Assembly: GCA_963978545.1 (NCBI GenBank)
Contig: OZ021724.1
Location: 99,957,163-100,021,162, forward strand
From: Linyphia triangularis
Lineage: Eukaryota; Arthropoda; Arachnida; Araneae; Linyphiidae
Direction of reading: 5' to 3'
DNA length: 64,000 nt
This document shows positions 46,855 to 56,812 of this stretch, one piece after another. Positions within the stretch are counted from its first letter, which is position 1. Each line of letters starts with the position of its first letter. Position numbers and translations under genes: made by a program. The notes beneath the pieces were generated by a model that did no database searches, was not told the DNA's origin, and saw only the letters and a list, made by a program, of their open reading frames with translations.

Positions 46855-47580
46855 TAAAGACTAGGGGTGTGGAACATTGCGCAACTTTCAATTACACAAT
46901 AATACTGACGTGGATTTGTGCAATTTACTGTTTTGTATAATTTCATCAATAACTTAGAAAAAATGGCGATATTTATGAGAGATTTCTTGTACGAGTCTGA
47001 AGAAGAAAAAAATCGACGAAAATGGTGATTTTGGAGATGTACTTTTCGATAATCCTTACAATATCCATTATTATAAGTAAAATTGAGGGGAGAATAAAAA
47101 ACGATCGTTAATGAGGTATGCTCAAGAAAAGAGAACTGTGTGTTGAAGGCATTCGTCTTTCAACTTTTTACGCCATTAAAGCACTTTTACGGGAATTTCG
47201 GAGGTGGGGGACACCTTAAGAACCATTACCACAGTTATTTTTATCATAGTCGTTAGAGCCGTTTTTTAGCAATCAATGAAAAACATGATTTTTTCAATAG
47301 CCTATCTTATGCGCATCCCCGATTTTGACGAAAACCTTAATGGAATATCTTCCATAGCCACCACCAACCTTCCTACCAAATTTGAACATCGAGGTCAATT
47401 TGTTCGGGAGTTATGCTGACCATAGAGAAACATTTTTTCTATATCACTTTTCTGGAATCAGGATGTTCCAAAACGTGGAGAAATGCAAAAAAAAAAAAAA
47501 AAATCGAAATTTTTTGTGACCGAATGCTTATACTTTTATTACGCTATGTATACATATGGATAATTAAAAGTAAAACTGAC
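46855..47580 (-). mobile_element. Family G repeat, minus strand
   Basis: Reverse complement of 59880-60640. It starts CTAGGGGTGTGGAACAT and passes through GGGAATTTCGGAGGTGG and ATTTTGACGAAAACCTTA to GGATAATTAAAAGTAAAA. It has no SINE at the site occupied in the 11.9-kb copy. Confidence 0.8.
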
Positions 47581-48371
47581 TTTTATAACTCATATACCAC
47601 AATAATTAAATTTTTACTAAATAAGTAACCAAAAAATAGAAATCTAACAACTAAAATTTAACAAAACCAAAAAAAAATTCAAAACAAATAACTCAACTTC
47701 CCAACCTTTTTACAAAACAAACATTCGAATAACTCTAAAACACTCAAAATTAACAAAATCCCAACACAACAACCGAATAGTCTACATACACTCCGAATAT
47801 ATCCGAATTACATCGGTCCATTTACAATGCAAAACAAAATCCCAAACACAATACACACAACAACTACAGCAAACAACAACCAGCAAAAGTTCCGGTTATT
47901 CCACGTAATCCCGAGAAAAACAAACCCATTTTCCCCGAGAAGCAAAACAGGAAAAATCACTTCCGAACTTCTCCCCAATGCAGCAAGAATATTAATGAGC
48001 GAATTCTAGGGGGGGGGGGGGTAAGAATGTAGACAACAGACAAATGAGGTGGAGGTTTGTGGTCCATTAATTATTCGGATAAGCATCGAGAGAATATAAA
48101 AAGCATTTATGAAATTACGCGGCAAAAGGTAAAATTCCATCGGCTGGATTTTTCTTTTCTGGGGATGGTTATGCTAAAGACTGATTCATTTTGAATGGCC
48201 GCTGGATGGGTTTGGGTAAATACATGTTTCAAATGTGGTTCTTATTAAGGGGTTGGTGAGTGGGGGGGGGGGTGATTTCTAGGTAAGGTAGTACCTTGGA
48301 CAAGAGTTAAACTTATTCTGAAATGTCTGAATGTCTGAAATGTCTGCATACATTGTTAAATGTTGAATTAA
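47581..48371. other. Unassigned DNA with G-poor strand
   Basis: 47600-47900 is an A/C-rich, almost G-free stretch on the + strand. It changes near 48010 into a poly-G run, with another at 48263. No gene; the 60-codon frame at 47827-48009 reflects the biased composition. Confidence 0.45.
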
Positions 48372-49090
48372 GGGGACATGGGACACTGAAATCACCAAAA
48401 ATGACGTTTTTTGTTTTCATTCTATAAAAATTGCTTATGCCACTAGCTTTAATTTCGCGTTTGAATTTTTGAAATTCGATGATTTTAAGTGGTAAAATCT
48501 TTATTTTAACTAACTATTTTAACGCATCGCACACTTGTTGACAAAGGCTAAAAATGCGTTTTTCTCAGCTTCGCTTTTTCCCATTTTACTTATGTTCGAA
48601 AAGCTCCTTGCGATTCATTTTATGATAAATCCACCTAATTTTTTTGTATTAATAATTTTTAATGTTCTATAAAGAAATTTAAACATGCTTTTTTATGTCA
48701 CATAATTTTTTATATATTTTTTCATGTTGGGAATTTGAAGTATGTGCATTTTTTAATGAGAAATCACTGGCACCAAGTTTGAAATTTTATTTCTGTTCAA
48801 CTATTGTACCTAAAGATAAAAGCATGTTTGAAAATGTTTATAATATATTGATAAACAACTTCAAATTTTTCTTTCATGTTCGTCAAAATATTGTGTCGCG
48901 AGGAGCATTTTGAAAAAAATTAAAACTTCGTGTTATTTGAATGCATTTTTCTCAATAATTTACTATCTATTTTATATTATCTGTTCAAATTGTGTTGTTT
49001 TGTTTAAAGTCGCATCTTCTATGTTTATGCCAAATTTTATTTAATTCTTGGCAAAACTAAAGAATTTTGGCAAAAGTGTCCTATGTCCCC
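48372..49090. mobile_element. TTAA-flanked MITE with GGGGACAT ends
   Basis: The terminal inverted repeat GGGGACATGGGACACT is matched, reversed, by GGGGACATAGGACACT. TTAA flanks both ends (48368-48371 and 49091-49094). Size and AT-rich interior parallel the element at 12816. The 72-codon frame inside matches no transposase that I know. Confidence 0.87.
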
Positions 49091-49094
49091 TTAA

Positions 49095-49930
49095 GATATT
49101 AAGTTAAGGTATACGTTTAGGCTTCAAATCGCAAAACTCCCAAAAATCGGGGAAGATTTGTAAGAACAAAAGCAAAATAAAAACAACACAAAAGAAGAAA
49201 ACCCTATTATGTAGGAGCATACTAAAAAGGAAATATATAATAATTAGTATAATAATAACAGTTTTTTATATAAAAAATACTTTTTTAAAGGTTATTCTCA
49301 GATTGGTAGTTTTTTCTATTTTGCATTTCATTCAAACAGTAATAACTCCATTTTAAATAATATTTTTTGAAATTTGTTTTTTGTTATATAATCTGCATAC
49401 ATTGTTGAATGTTTTGACCCCAAATACTAAGTGATTTGTAAATATTTTTTTTTTTTTTAATGAATTTTAAATATAAGATTCTGTATAAAAAAATTAGATT
49501 TTTCTAATCGATTCAGTTAAAACAAGATATCACAAAATATACACACTGTAAAATTTTGTTAATAGGATCAAAACATAGAGCAGGGTATTCCGCATTATTG
49601 AGCACCAAAATTTACCTGTGGGTTAGTTAGAATTTTTGTCATTACCATTCGAAATTAGCCTATTAGTTGATTGAAAGTTAATTAATTATTAATATTGAAG
49701 AAATTAAAAAAAAAAAAAAAAATTATTGGAAATAGTTTAACAAATAATGTACTTTTCAAGGTGCAAAGGTCTAATTTTTAAATTGAAAATTAAAAAATTA
49801 AAAATGTTGAAACCTATATGTATATCTTTAGGTATTAATGTATGGGTTACAATATCTTTATGAATATCTATTTACTAAATTCAATGTATAAAATTGAATT
49901 CCAGTGTTGACCCTAGTGCAACGTTCGCAT
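49095..49930. other. AT-rich DNA, nothing recognised
   Basis: Poly-A and poly-T tracts at 49445 and 49700. No family match or coding frame. Confidence 0.4.
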
Positions 49931-49934
49931 TTAA

Positions 49935-51153
49935 GAGAAAGCCCTAGTAAGGTTCATTCCCTATACTCGCTATGTTACAATCTTCTAGCCCGGTGCATTT
50001 AGAAACTACTTTACAGAAAACCTTGATATTTGGCGAGTAGCATGGGTTCACCCAGGAATATTTGCAAAAGGATGCAAGACTAGATTTTTATCAAAATCAT
50101 CTATTTTTTTTTTTTTTTAAATGTTAATAAGTATGAATTATCGATTATACTCTTTGATAATAGATGAAATTCATGGTATTTGTTTTTGAAAGCGCAATCC
50201 TGTTAAAGAGAAGAAAAAAAAAATACAAAATAGTAAAAATATTAAAATATATATTTTTAAAGATTTTTTTTATTTTTTTTTTTTTATCACCCAACTTGAT
50301 CTAACGATATTCAAGAGACAGTGTTTAGAATAGAGGAACTCGAAAATGCAAAAATACAGAAGAGTAAAAAAAAATAATATTTCTAGCTTCCAAGTTTTGG
50401 ATATAATAAAAAAAAAAAAAAAAAAAAATCCAAAATGGAACACGAAGGCAGTATTGGAATATGTTCAATTGAAATCTAAAAATAGATTTCAAGGTAGTTT
50501 ATCTGATGACTTAAAAAACAAAACACTTTCCTATAATTTTGAGAATTACACAATAAAAGGAATAAATACCTTTAACTCATTAGCCTTTAATAATCATAGA
50601 GAACAAGCGCCAGAAAATCGTCCCGCAAGTAGCTATAAAAACGACATAGGAAAGAAACAAAAGACTAAATTAATAGAAACAAAATACTCATTGCAACATA
50701 AAAGTATAAATGACATATGTGCTTTTTTTTTTATCTTGGAATTTAGATCTTTTCCCTCATTTTTTAAAAAATGTCAAGACCCAAGGGGGGTGCAAGTGCA
50801 TCTCCTTGCCCCCTCCTGGGGGCGCCCATGGCGAGTAAGTACGAAAATGATCACCTAAAGAAATTACATAAATTAAAACTAGAAAATAGAGTCTCATATA
50901 TTTTATATTATAGTTGAAATCCTTACGTCAATGTAGATGCAGTGGCTCCATCTGGTTTTGTCTGTTGCTATTTTAATTTTCATTTATAATTGACAAACAT
51001 TAAATGAAAACAATTAATGTCATTTCATGAAGTGATCAATTTCGTACCTACTCACCAAATTTCAAGGTTTTCCATCAAGTAGTTTCTAAATGCACTGTGC
51101 CAGAAGATTTAATAAAGCGAGTAAAAGGAATGATCCTTACTAGGACTTCCTTA
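49935..51153. mobile_element. Family A TTAA element split by a CATGGG element
   Basis: Left arm 49935-50040 (TTAA just before it) and remainder 50831-51153. The missing join is the GCGAGTA site used by the insertion at 50041. The central block (GTGGCTCCATCTGG) and right arm are standard family A. Confidence 0.87.
50041..50830. mobile_element. CATGGG-ended transposon, 8-bp duplication
   Basis: The ends are CATGGGTTCACCCAGGA and, reversed, CATGGGCGCCCCCAGGA (14 of 17 identical). The flanks GCGAGTAG (50033-50040) and GCGAGTAA (50831-50838) form an 8-bp duplication with one change, lying inside family A. A + frame begins inside at 50346 and runs out of the element; it is lysine- and asparagine-rich with no motif I recognise. 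8-bp TSDs point to the hAT or a similar superfamily. Confidence 0.83.
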
Positions 51154-51321
51154 TCAGTACTTGTTATCACAAATTGTATGCCAATTACAATTTCTGTATG
51201 AATATCTATTTGCTATATTCGTTCTAAAATATTTAATTCCAGTATGGACCCAAGTGGGACCTTTGCCTTTAACATTGCTTTGATGATTTACATTTTTAGA
51301 AGTTCGTCAGTCTTATGATAT

Positions 51322-52074
51322 TGTTGCGTGGATGGGTTCGAAAGATTTGAAGCCAAAGCAGATCAAAACTTGCTGAAATTTATTCCGATATAACGCTTCA
51401 CAGATTCTCTTACAACTCCAGAACTTCTCGTTCTAGTAGACTCAATACAGCTCTTTTCACCACAATAGAGCACAAAACACCAGTTAAAAACTTGACAACA
51501 CAACTGCTAAAATCGCTGCAAAAGACAATGCAATACAGTTCACTTTAGGAACTCTCTGAATGCTCCCTGAGAGACAGCTAACTCAGTAACTCCACTCAGT
51601 CAGTAACTCAACTCAGTCAACTCACTCCAGTGACTCAACTTACGGCCAGCCTTATATAGGAGTCAAACCTTCTTGAAGCTTCTAGAGGTAGGTATTTGGA
51701 GAACTTTCCAGATCTTAGTCGAAAATTCCTATACATGTACATGGGGACCGAAAATGTCGCCAAATGGTCGCCAAGTTTGGCGACATTTGGCGATTTCTAC
51801 ACAAATATGGCAACAAAAATTAGTCACCAAAACCGTCGCCAACTCGGCTCTATCTCGCCAATTTGGCGAGATTGCCATTACCATAATGTTAAATGCCCTG
51901 CTCCTTGTAAAACTCGCTTCCCAGCGTTATCTCTGTAAAACTCGTTATCAAGCATTATGAGACACATTGCAGGAAAGCAAACCCTTGCACTGCCTTATGC
52001 GAAATGTACAGAAATTTATCTTTTTACATAATTAATGCTACGAAATATTTACAAATATACAGAAATTCGTAAAA
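51322..52074 (-). mobile_element. Solo LTR, family C (Gypsy-type)
   Basis: 753 bp with TG...CA-type ends on the minus strand (the left tip has one change) and the 4-bp duplication ATAT at 51318-51321 and 52075-52078. TATATAAG lies on the minus strand near 51652. CGCCAA/TTGGCG motifs fill 51755-51870. No internal sequence. Confidence 0.9.
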
Positions 52075-52274
52075 ATATATTCTATCCAACTCTGAGAGAT
52101 ATAGCATTCATTGAGTTTCTTCACCGTGCTTAAATTGCAATTTTCTTTTTTCTATAGTCTTGCCATCTGCCCGAATATTATCTTACAATATTATTAACTT
52201 TCCAACGTTTGTGGACTATTCGTCAGAAGCAAAGGTCCTCTAAATTGATATATCAATTATCAATGTAGGTTTTG

Positions 52275-52448
52275 GCCCATCTGATGCCTGTGTGGTTAGC
52301 GCTCTGGCCACTCAAGCAAAAGGTGCCGGGTACGAATCCCGGATAAGGCATCGATATTCGTAGTGGATCGGAATCCACGTTGAGCTGTAAGTCCCGGCTT
52401 GATTAGCTGTCATTGTGCATAAAAATAGGTCGTTGAGCCAACCAACCG
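52275..52448 (+). mobile_element. tRNA-derived SINE family 2
   Basis: A-box-like TGTGTGGTTAGCGCTCTGG and B box GGGTACGAATCCC are followed by ATCCACGTTGAGCTGTA, AAAATAGGTCGTTGA and the tail CCAACCAACC. A perfect 12-bp duplication ATGTAGGTTTTG flanks it (52263-52274 and 52449-52460). This is the best-preserved family 2 copy in the window. Confidence 0.95.
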
Positions 52449-52512
52449 ATGTAGGTTTTGTATAAAGAAAGAAAATTAGATCGTAAAAAAAAAAATCTTA
52501 CGGAATTAATAT

Positions 52513-52967
52513 TGTTATGAATTTTTCCGCTGAGGCAATGATGGTACAGTTTTCACGGTATAAAAATATTTATTCTCTCTTCAGAAAACTCACAAAATTT
52601 ATTCACAGGCAACAGTTTAATTACTCTCAAGCTTCAACAAAAATAACTTCGAATTCAGCGATTATACAAGCTCACTCCAATAGGTAAACAAAGCGATCAG
52701 CTTTCAACGAAATCCGAAGTCAATCTGAAAACTTTCCCGTTCTCCAGTCTTTTTATATACCAGCGCGTGAGACATTCTCGAAATTTCCAGCCAATTCATC
52801 GGAAACGAAATATCTCGAAACTTCTCGAATGCTTTAGGTGTTGCCACCTTTTTCTAACTTGTATAATCGCTATTAATTAATAAATAAAATAAGATAAAAA
52901 TAAATTACAATAGAATTTTGAAATAATACGTCACTATTTACAATATGTACAGACAATTTGTGCAACA
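52513..52967 (-). mobile_element. Solo LTR, family D (Gypsy-type)
   Basis: 455 bp, minus-strand start TGTTGCACAAATTG and end ATTCATAACA. The 4-bp duplication ATAT is exact (52509-52512 and 52968-52971). A minus-strand TATATAAAAAG TATA box lies near 52750 and AATAAA near 52600. It has no primer-binding site, so it is a solo LTR. Confidence 0.92.
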
Positions 52968-53069
52968 ATATACAAGATTATAAATAGATTTTTTCTGCAC
53001 ATGGATGTCTTAACTAATGGATGAGACAAAATAATTTACATGTTTGGCTCATTTATCTAATATTCATCC

Positions 53070-53785
53070 ACAACCATGTTTCAGCCAACGCCGGGCCATG
53101 CAGCTAGTTAATCAAACTAGAGCTGTAAAAACACACTAAAGTGAAAAATATAGTAACCAGTTCAGTGTTTCTGGTAGCTTGTTTTCTCTTTAAAAAAAGA
53201 TCATTTTCAACAAATGTAAATTTATTTTGAATAGTCTGGAATAGTTAAGTTCCAAGTTAACTCGGAACTGAATACGTTCCATTTGAATAAACTCTACCAT
53301 TCCAGTCAACGCCGGGCCATGCAGGTAGAAAATCAAACTAGTGCTGTATCAACACACTAATGTGAAAAATATGTTATTCGGCTCAGTGTTTCTGGTAGGT
53401 TATTTTCTCTGTATAAAATGATGACTTTCTACAAATGTAAATTTATTCGGAATCGCTTGGAATGGTAAAATTCCAAGAAAACTCGGAACTGAATACGTTC
53501 CATTTGAAGAAACTCGACCATTCCAGGAAACGCCGGGCCACGCATCCCGTAAATCAAACTATTGCTGTATGAACACAATAATGTAAAAAATATCGAATTC
53601 GGCTGAGTATTTCTGGTAGGTTGTTTTCTCTCTATAAAACGATCACTTTCTACAAATGTAAATTTATTCGGAATCGTCTGGGATGGTAAAGTTTCAAGGG
53701 AACTCGGAAATCGAATACATTCCATTCGAATAAACTCGTCCATTCTTCTCTGGGCTGCTCGCTCGGACAGATATCCACCCCCCAT
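53070..53785. repeat. 221-bp tandem repeat, about three units
   Basis: AACGCCGGGCCA starts near 53088, 53309 and 53530, a strict 221-bp period. Units share CAGTGTTTCTGGTAG, ACAAATGTAAATTTATT and CTCGGAACTGAATACG. The CCGGGCCATGCAGCTAG part is the complement-like counterpart of the CTAGCTG...CCCG end at 27523, so this may be the tandem core of a related element. Confidence 0.88.
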
Positions 53786-54254
53786 TACATTTTATCTAAC
53801 TTTTCAAAAGGTAAAAGGTCATTTCCCTTTTAGAGGATGAAATTTATTCCAAGAGATATTTCCCGATGACCGCTTTTAATCATTAGAGCAGCCCCTCAAC
53901 AGCTCAACTCGACCACAGGGGAGTGAAAACGATACTCCAGCACGAGCGTGATACCGAGACTTGGCCATCCGTGATTGGCCAGTGTCCCTCTCTCTCGCCA
54001 AGGTCTCGTTGTAGGGCGAGATACCACGATGATGAATGGCCAATCTCAATCGAGGCCTTGTTTTATTTATTTAATTTGACAAGGGATTTGGAGAGAGAAA
54101 GAGCAAGGCTACTTGGAGTGGGAGGGAATTAGGTCTCATAAATCTTACTGTATCCCAAGTTAGTTGGTCAGCGAAACTCATGGCTGGGGAGGAGAGTGTT
54201 TGCATGATCCAAGAAAACTTGATTGATTCAAAGTTGATGATATGCAATATGTAG
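53786..54254. other. Possible single-copy DNA with a duplicated block
   Basis: No gene. 53969-54085 is paralogous to 55238-55347. The rest has balanced composition and no match in the window. Confidence 0.45.
53969..54085. repeat. Diverged paralogous block, copy 1
   Basis: CCGTGATTG, then TCTCGTTGTAGGGCGAGA, CACGATGATGAA and TTTTATTTATTTAATTTGAC align in order with 55238-55347. A hairpin (TCTCG...CGAGA) is kept in both copies. Confidence 0.65.
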
Positions 54255-54741
54255 TTTGCAATACAGGATGTTCCAAAAAGGACTGGCACATTTGAAAAAT
54301 TAGTTTTTAAATAATATAACCCATAAAAAAAGATTAATATAAATCTACATGGGCATTTCCAATTTTTATATTCATTAACATAGCGCCGTTTCTGTTGCCA
54401 GCGTGTGCTTGGTGTTGACATCTAATTTTAAATATTAAAAACATCTCTATAGTCAAAATATGCGCAAATTACTTTTCAAAACTTATTCAGTAAAAATGAA
54501 TGTGAATTTATGCACTCACATCCAAATATCTTTTATTTATTCTCATTTAAACAATTTTATTATTTAATTTCTAAAACAATTTTGGCAACAGGAAAGAGTT
54601 TCTTTCATGATCGGTTAAATTCACTTTCAGCGCGATTGAATGACAGCAGGTTTCTTTATTAGTATTCCGTAAAAGTGACCTTTTAGTGACAGTGCCAGCC
54701 GCCAAAATTTGATAGAGTGCATTGTCATCGGCATCGAATCA
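54255..54741 (+). mobile_element. Family F repeat
   Basis: Begins TACAGGATGTTCCAAAA, a mariner-like start, and contains all family F blocks. It passes straight into a family B fragment at ATCATCAGTGACGTAA without the normal F end, so a deletion fused the two. Confidence 0.75.
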
Positions 54742-55116
54742 TCAGTGACGTAATATTTATTGCCAACTTGGCTCATTTTTAAAAGATTTCAAGTAAGTAG
54801 TCGCCAATGACTGAATCGTCTGCTAAGATAAAAAATACTTTTCGCTAGCGAGGTGAAATCGTCTGCAACCTTTTTAATTGAAAATCAAAGAGTGATGGGT
54901 TACCAAATAAAAAAGAATGCTCATTATTTGGCAGGTTATGGCACATTTGGCAATCCGATTTAGCTCAACTCATTCAAAGTCAATTTTTGACCAGTTTCGG
55001 CCATATTTGCCACGGCAGACCAGTGGATTCGGAATCTACTAATATTTCTTTACATTCTATAATAATTTCAAAATTATGTTCGATGGAGTACATGAACATA
55101 CAGTCGCCTCTCAGTC
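54742..55116 (+). mobile_element. Family B fragment, right half
   Basis: From the central CRE-like half-site to the terminal CAGTCGCCTCTCAGTC followed by TA. A local 30-bp insertion lies near 54825-54850. Confidence 0.88.
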
Positions 55117-55118
55117 TA

Positions 55119-55535
55119 ATATGGAAGTCTTTTCTGGAAGACATCTCCAGGTCTACTCGTTTCTAAAATCAGGAGATGAGCGGTGGGATTCGAATCCGAC
55201 ACCTCACGCATTAACGTGATTCAAGAGATACGCGGTGCACCGTGATTGATCAAAAGTCTTTTCTTTTCGCCGGTTCTCGCTCTGCGGCGAGACACCGCGA
55301 TGATGAACGATGTTTCAATCGCTGTTTTATTTATCTAACTTGACAAGAAGCTTCGAAAGGAGCATGCGCAGAGCAACAGTCACGGTTTGCGGTTGAGTGA
55401 TGGTGAGAGATGATGTTAGTTCGAAATTTGATTTTTTTTTTTTTTTTCATCGTCTGTTCGTCTTTTGTTTCTGACCACATGAGGTCACAACGAGTCGGTA
55501 TGCAATGAAAAGCGCGAGAATATATTTTAAAGATA
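55119..55535. other. Possible single-copy DNA with a tRNA-like relic
   Basis: 55176-55240 on the minus strand carries a B-box-like GGATTCGAATCCCACC but no good A box. 55238-55347 is the second copy of the 53969 block. No gene. Confidence 0.4.
55238..55347. repeat. Diverged paralogous block, copy 2
   Basis: CCGTGATTG, TCTCGCTCTGCGGCGAGA, CGCGATGATGAA and TTTTATTTATCTAACTTGAC align with copy 1. The stem of the hairpin is conserved with changes in the loop. Confidence 0.65.
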
Positions 55536-55539
55536 AATA

Positions 55540-56202
55540 GTCCGAGAGGGCAACTGCAATTTTTGGATCCCATCGAACATTATTCTGCATTTTTTAAAGA
55601 AATTGGAGAAAAGTGAGTAGATTACGAATCCACTGGCCTGCCGTGTCAAAAATGGCCGAAACTGATCAAAAATCGACTTGGAATGAGTTAAACTAAAATC
55701 CGATTGCCAAATATGTCATAACTTGACAAAAAGAGAACAAACTTTTTCGTTTGGCAAGTCACTGCATTTTGATTTTCAATGAGAAAAAAGCGCAATCAAT
55801 TTCTGATCTCTGGCTCGGAAAACTTGTATCTTTTAAAAGTAAGCCAAATTGGCGACATCAGTTACGTCATCAGTGACGTAATGTTTATTGCCAATTTGGC
55901 ACATTTGTGAAAGATGCAAGTAAGCCATAGCCACACATCCGAATCGTCTGCAACCTTCTTAATTGAAAATTAAAGGAGTGAGGGTTACCAAATAAAAAAA
56001 ATGCTCATTATTTGGCAAGTTATGGCACATTTGGAAATTGGATTTAGTTCAACTTATTAAAAGTCGATTTTTGATCAGTTTCGGCCATATTTACCACGGC
56101 AGACCTGTGGATACGTAATCTACTCTCTTGTCTCCTGAATTTTCTGTAAAAAATTCAAAATGATGCTCGATGGGGTCCAAAAATTGCAGTCGCCTCTCAG
56201 TC
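55540..56202 (+). mobile_element. Family B palindromic TA MITE, copy B6
   Basis: Complete, TA on both sides. The centre TTACGTCA-N4-TGACGTAA is intact at 55862-55881. Both arms pair over about 250 bp. Confidence 0.94.
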
Positions 56203-56329
56203 TATTATACAAATTTAGCATTCGAAAGCTGAAGGCAAGCTTGTTTCGTAAATTTCCACTATAATTAATCGACATAAGACTTCTATTTATCGATTATCTA
56301 ATGGATGTAACTATAAATAAAAACTTGGA

Positions 56330-56365
56330 TCTGACGGGCTGATTTAACCCTATAATCGTCAGATC
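56330..56365. repeat. Short hairpin beside Tc1 relic
   Basis: GGATCTGACG faces CGTCAGATCC across 16 bases. Confidence 0.6.
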
Positions 56366-56389
56366 CGCACTGTAAACAATACAAATGCC

Positions 56390-56645
56390 TGATTTAATTC
56401 TCAGAATTTAAAATTTCCTGACTGGCCAGCTTGTAGCCCAGATCATAACAGGGTAAAGAATCTTTGGGACATCATGTGTCTCAAAGTTTGCGGCAATTTC
56501 AGACAATAATCTTCTATAAATGAACCCAAGAGATCTATTAAAGATTTACGGTACCAAATCGAGCCCAAAACCATGCAGAATTTAGTTTCTTCGATGGAAA
56601 CTCATACTTATGAACTAATCAACAAGAACGGATTAAGTCTTAAAT
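56390..56645 (+). pseudogene. Second Tc1-type transposase C-terminal relic
   Basis: One + frame reads KFPDWPACSPDHNRVKNLWD, then after a TAA stop continues to QNLVSSMETHTYELINKNG and SLKS. This is the Tc1-family block around the catalytic glutamate (usual form SPDLNPIENLWD) plus the C-terminal helix region. The catalytic glutamate position reads lysine and the frame has a stop, so it is dead twice over. No inverted ends are visible. It belongs to a different Tc1 lineage from the 10.6-kb copy. Confidence 0.9.
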
Positions 56646-56799
56646 CATGTTTATTTGAATTTACTTTAATTCTTTTCTAGACTTTTGAGACATTGTTAAT
56701 TTGTTTTGTTACCAATTAATAACTCGCAATATGCGCAATTAACTTTTATAGCTATACATATTGTAAAGTATGCATTGCATATTACACTTTAGCTGCATT
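56646..56799. other. AT-rich DNA, nothing recognised
   Basis: Spacer between the Tc1 relic and a SINE. Confidence 0.4.
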
Positions 56800-56812
56800 A
56801 CAAAAAATCGAT

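Noticed and set aside
50346..50858. 170-codon plus frame
   Set aside because: It starts inside one transposon, crosses its end and runs into family A. Poly-K from poly-A and no recognisable motif; not annotated as a gene.
52285..52345. tRNA gene
   Set aside because: A- and B-box-like sequences exist here and in the other SINE heads, but there is no complete cloverleaf and each is joined to a SINE body with target duplications.
54028..54085. C/D-box small nucleolar RNA suggested by GATGATGAA
   Set aside because: A C-box-like word is present in both paralogous copies, but no D box or closing stem at the right spacing was found.
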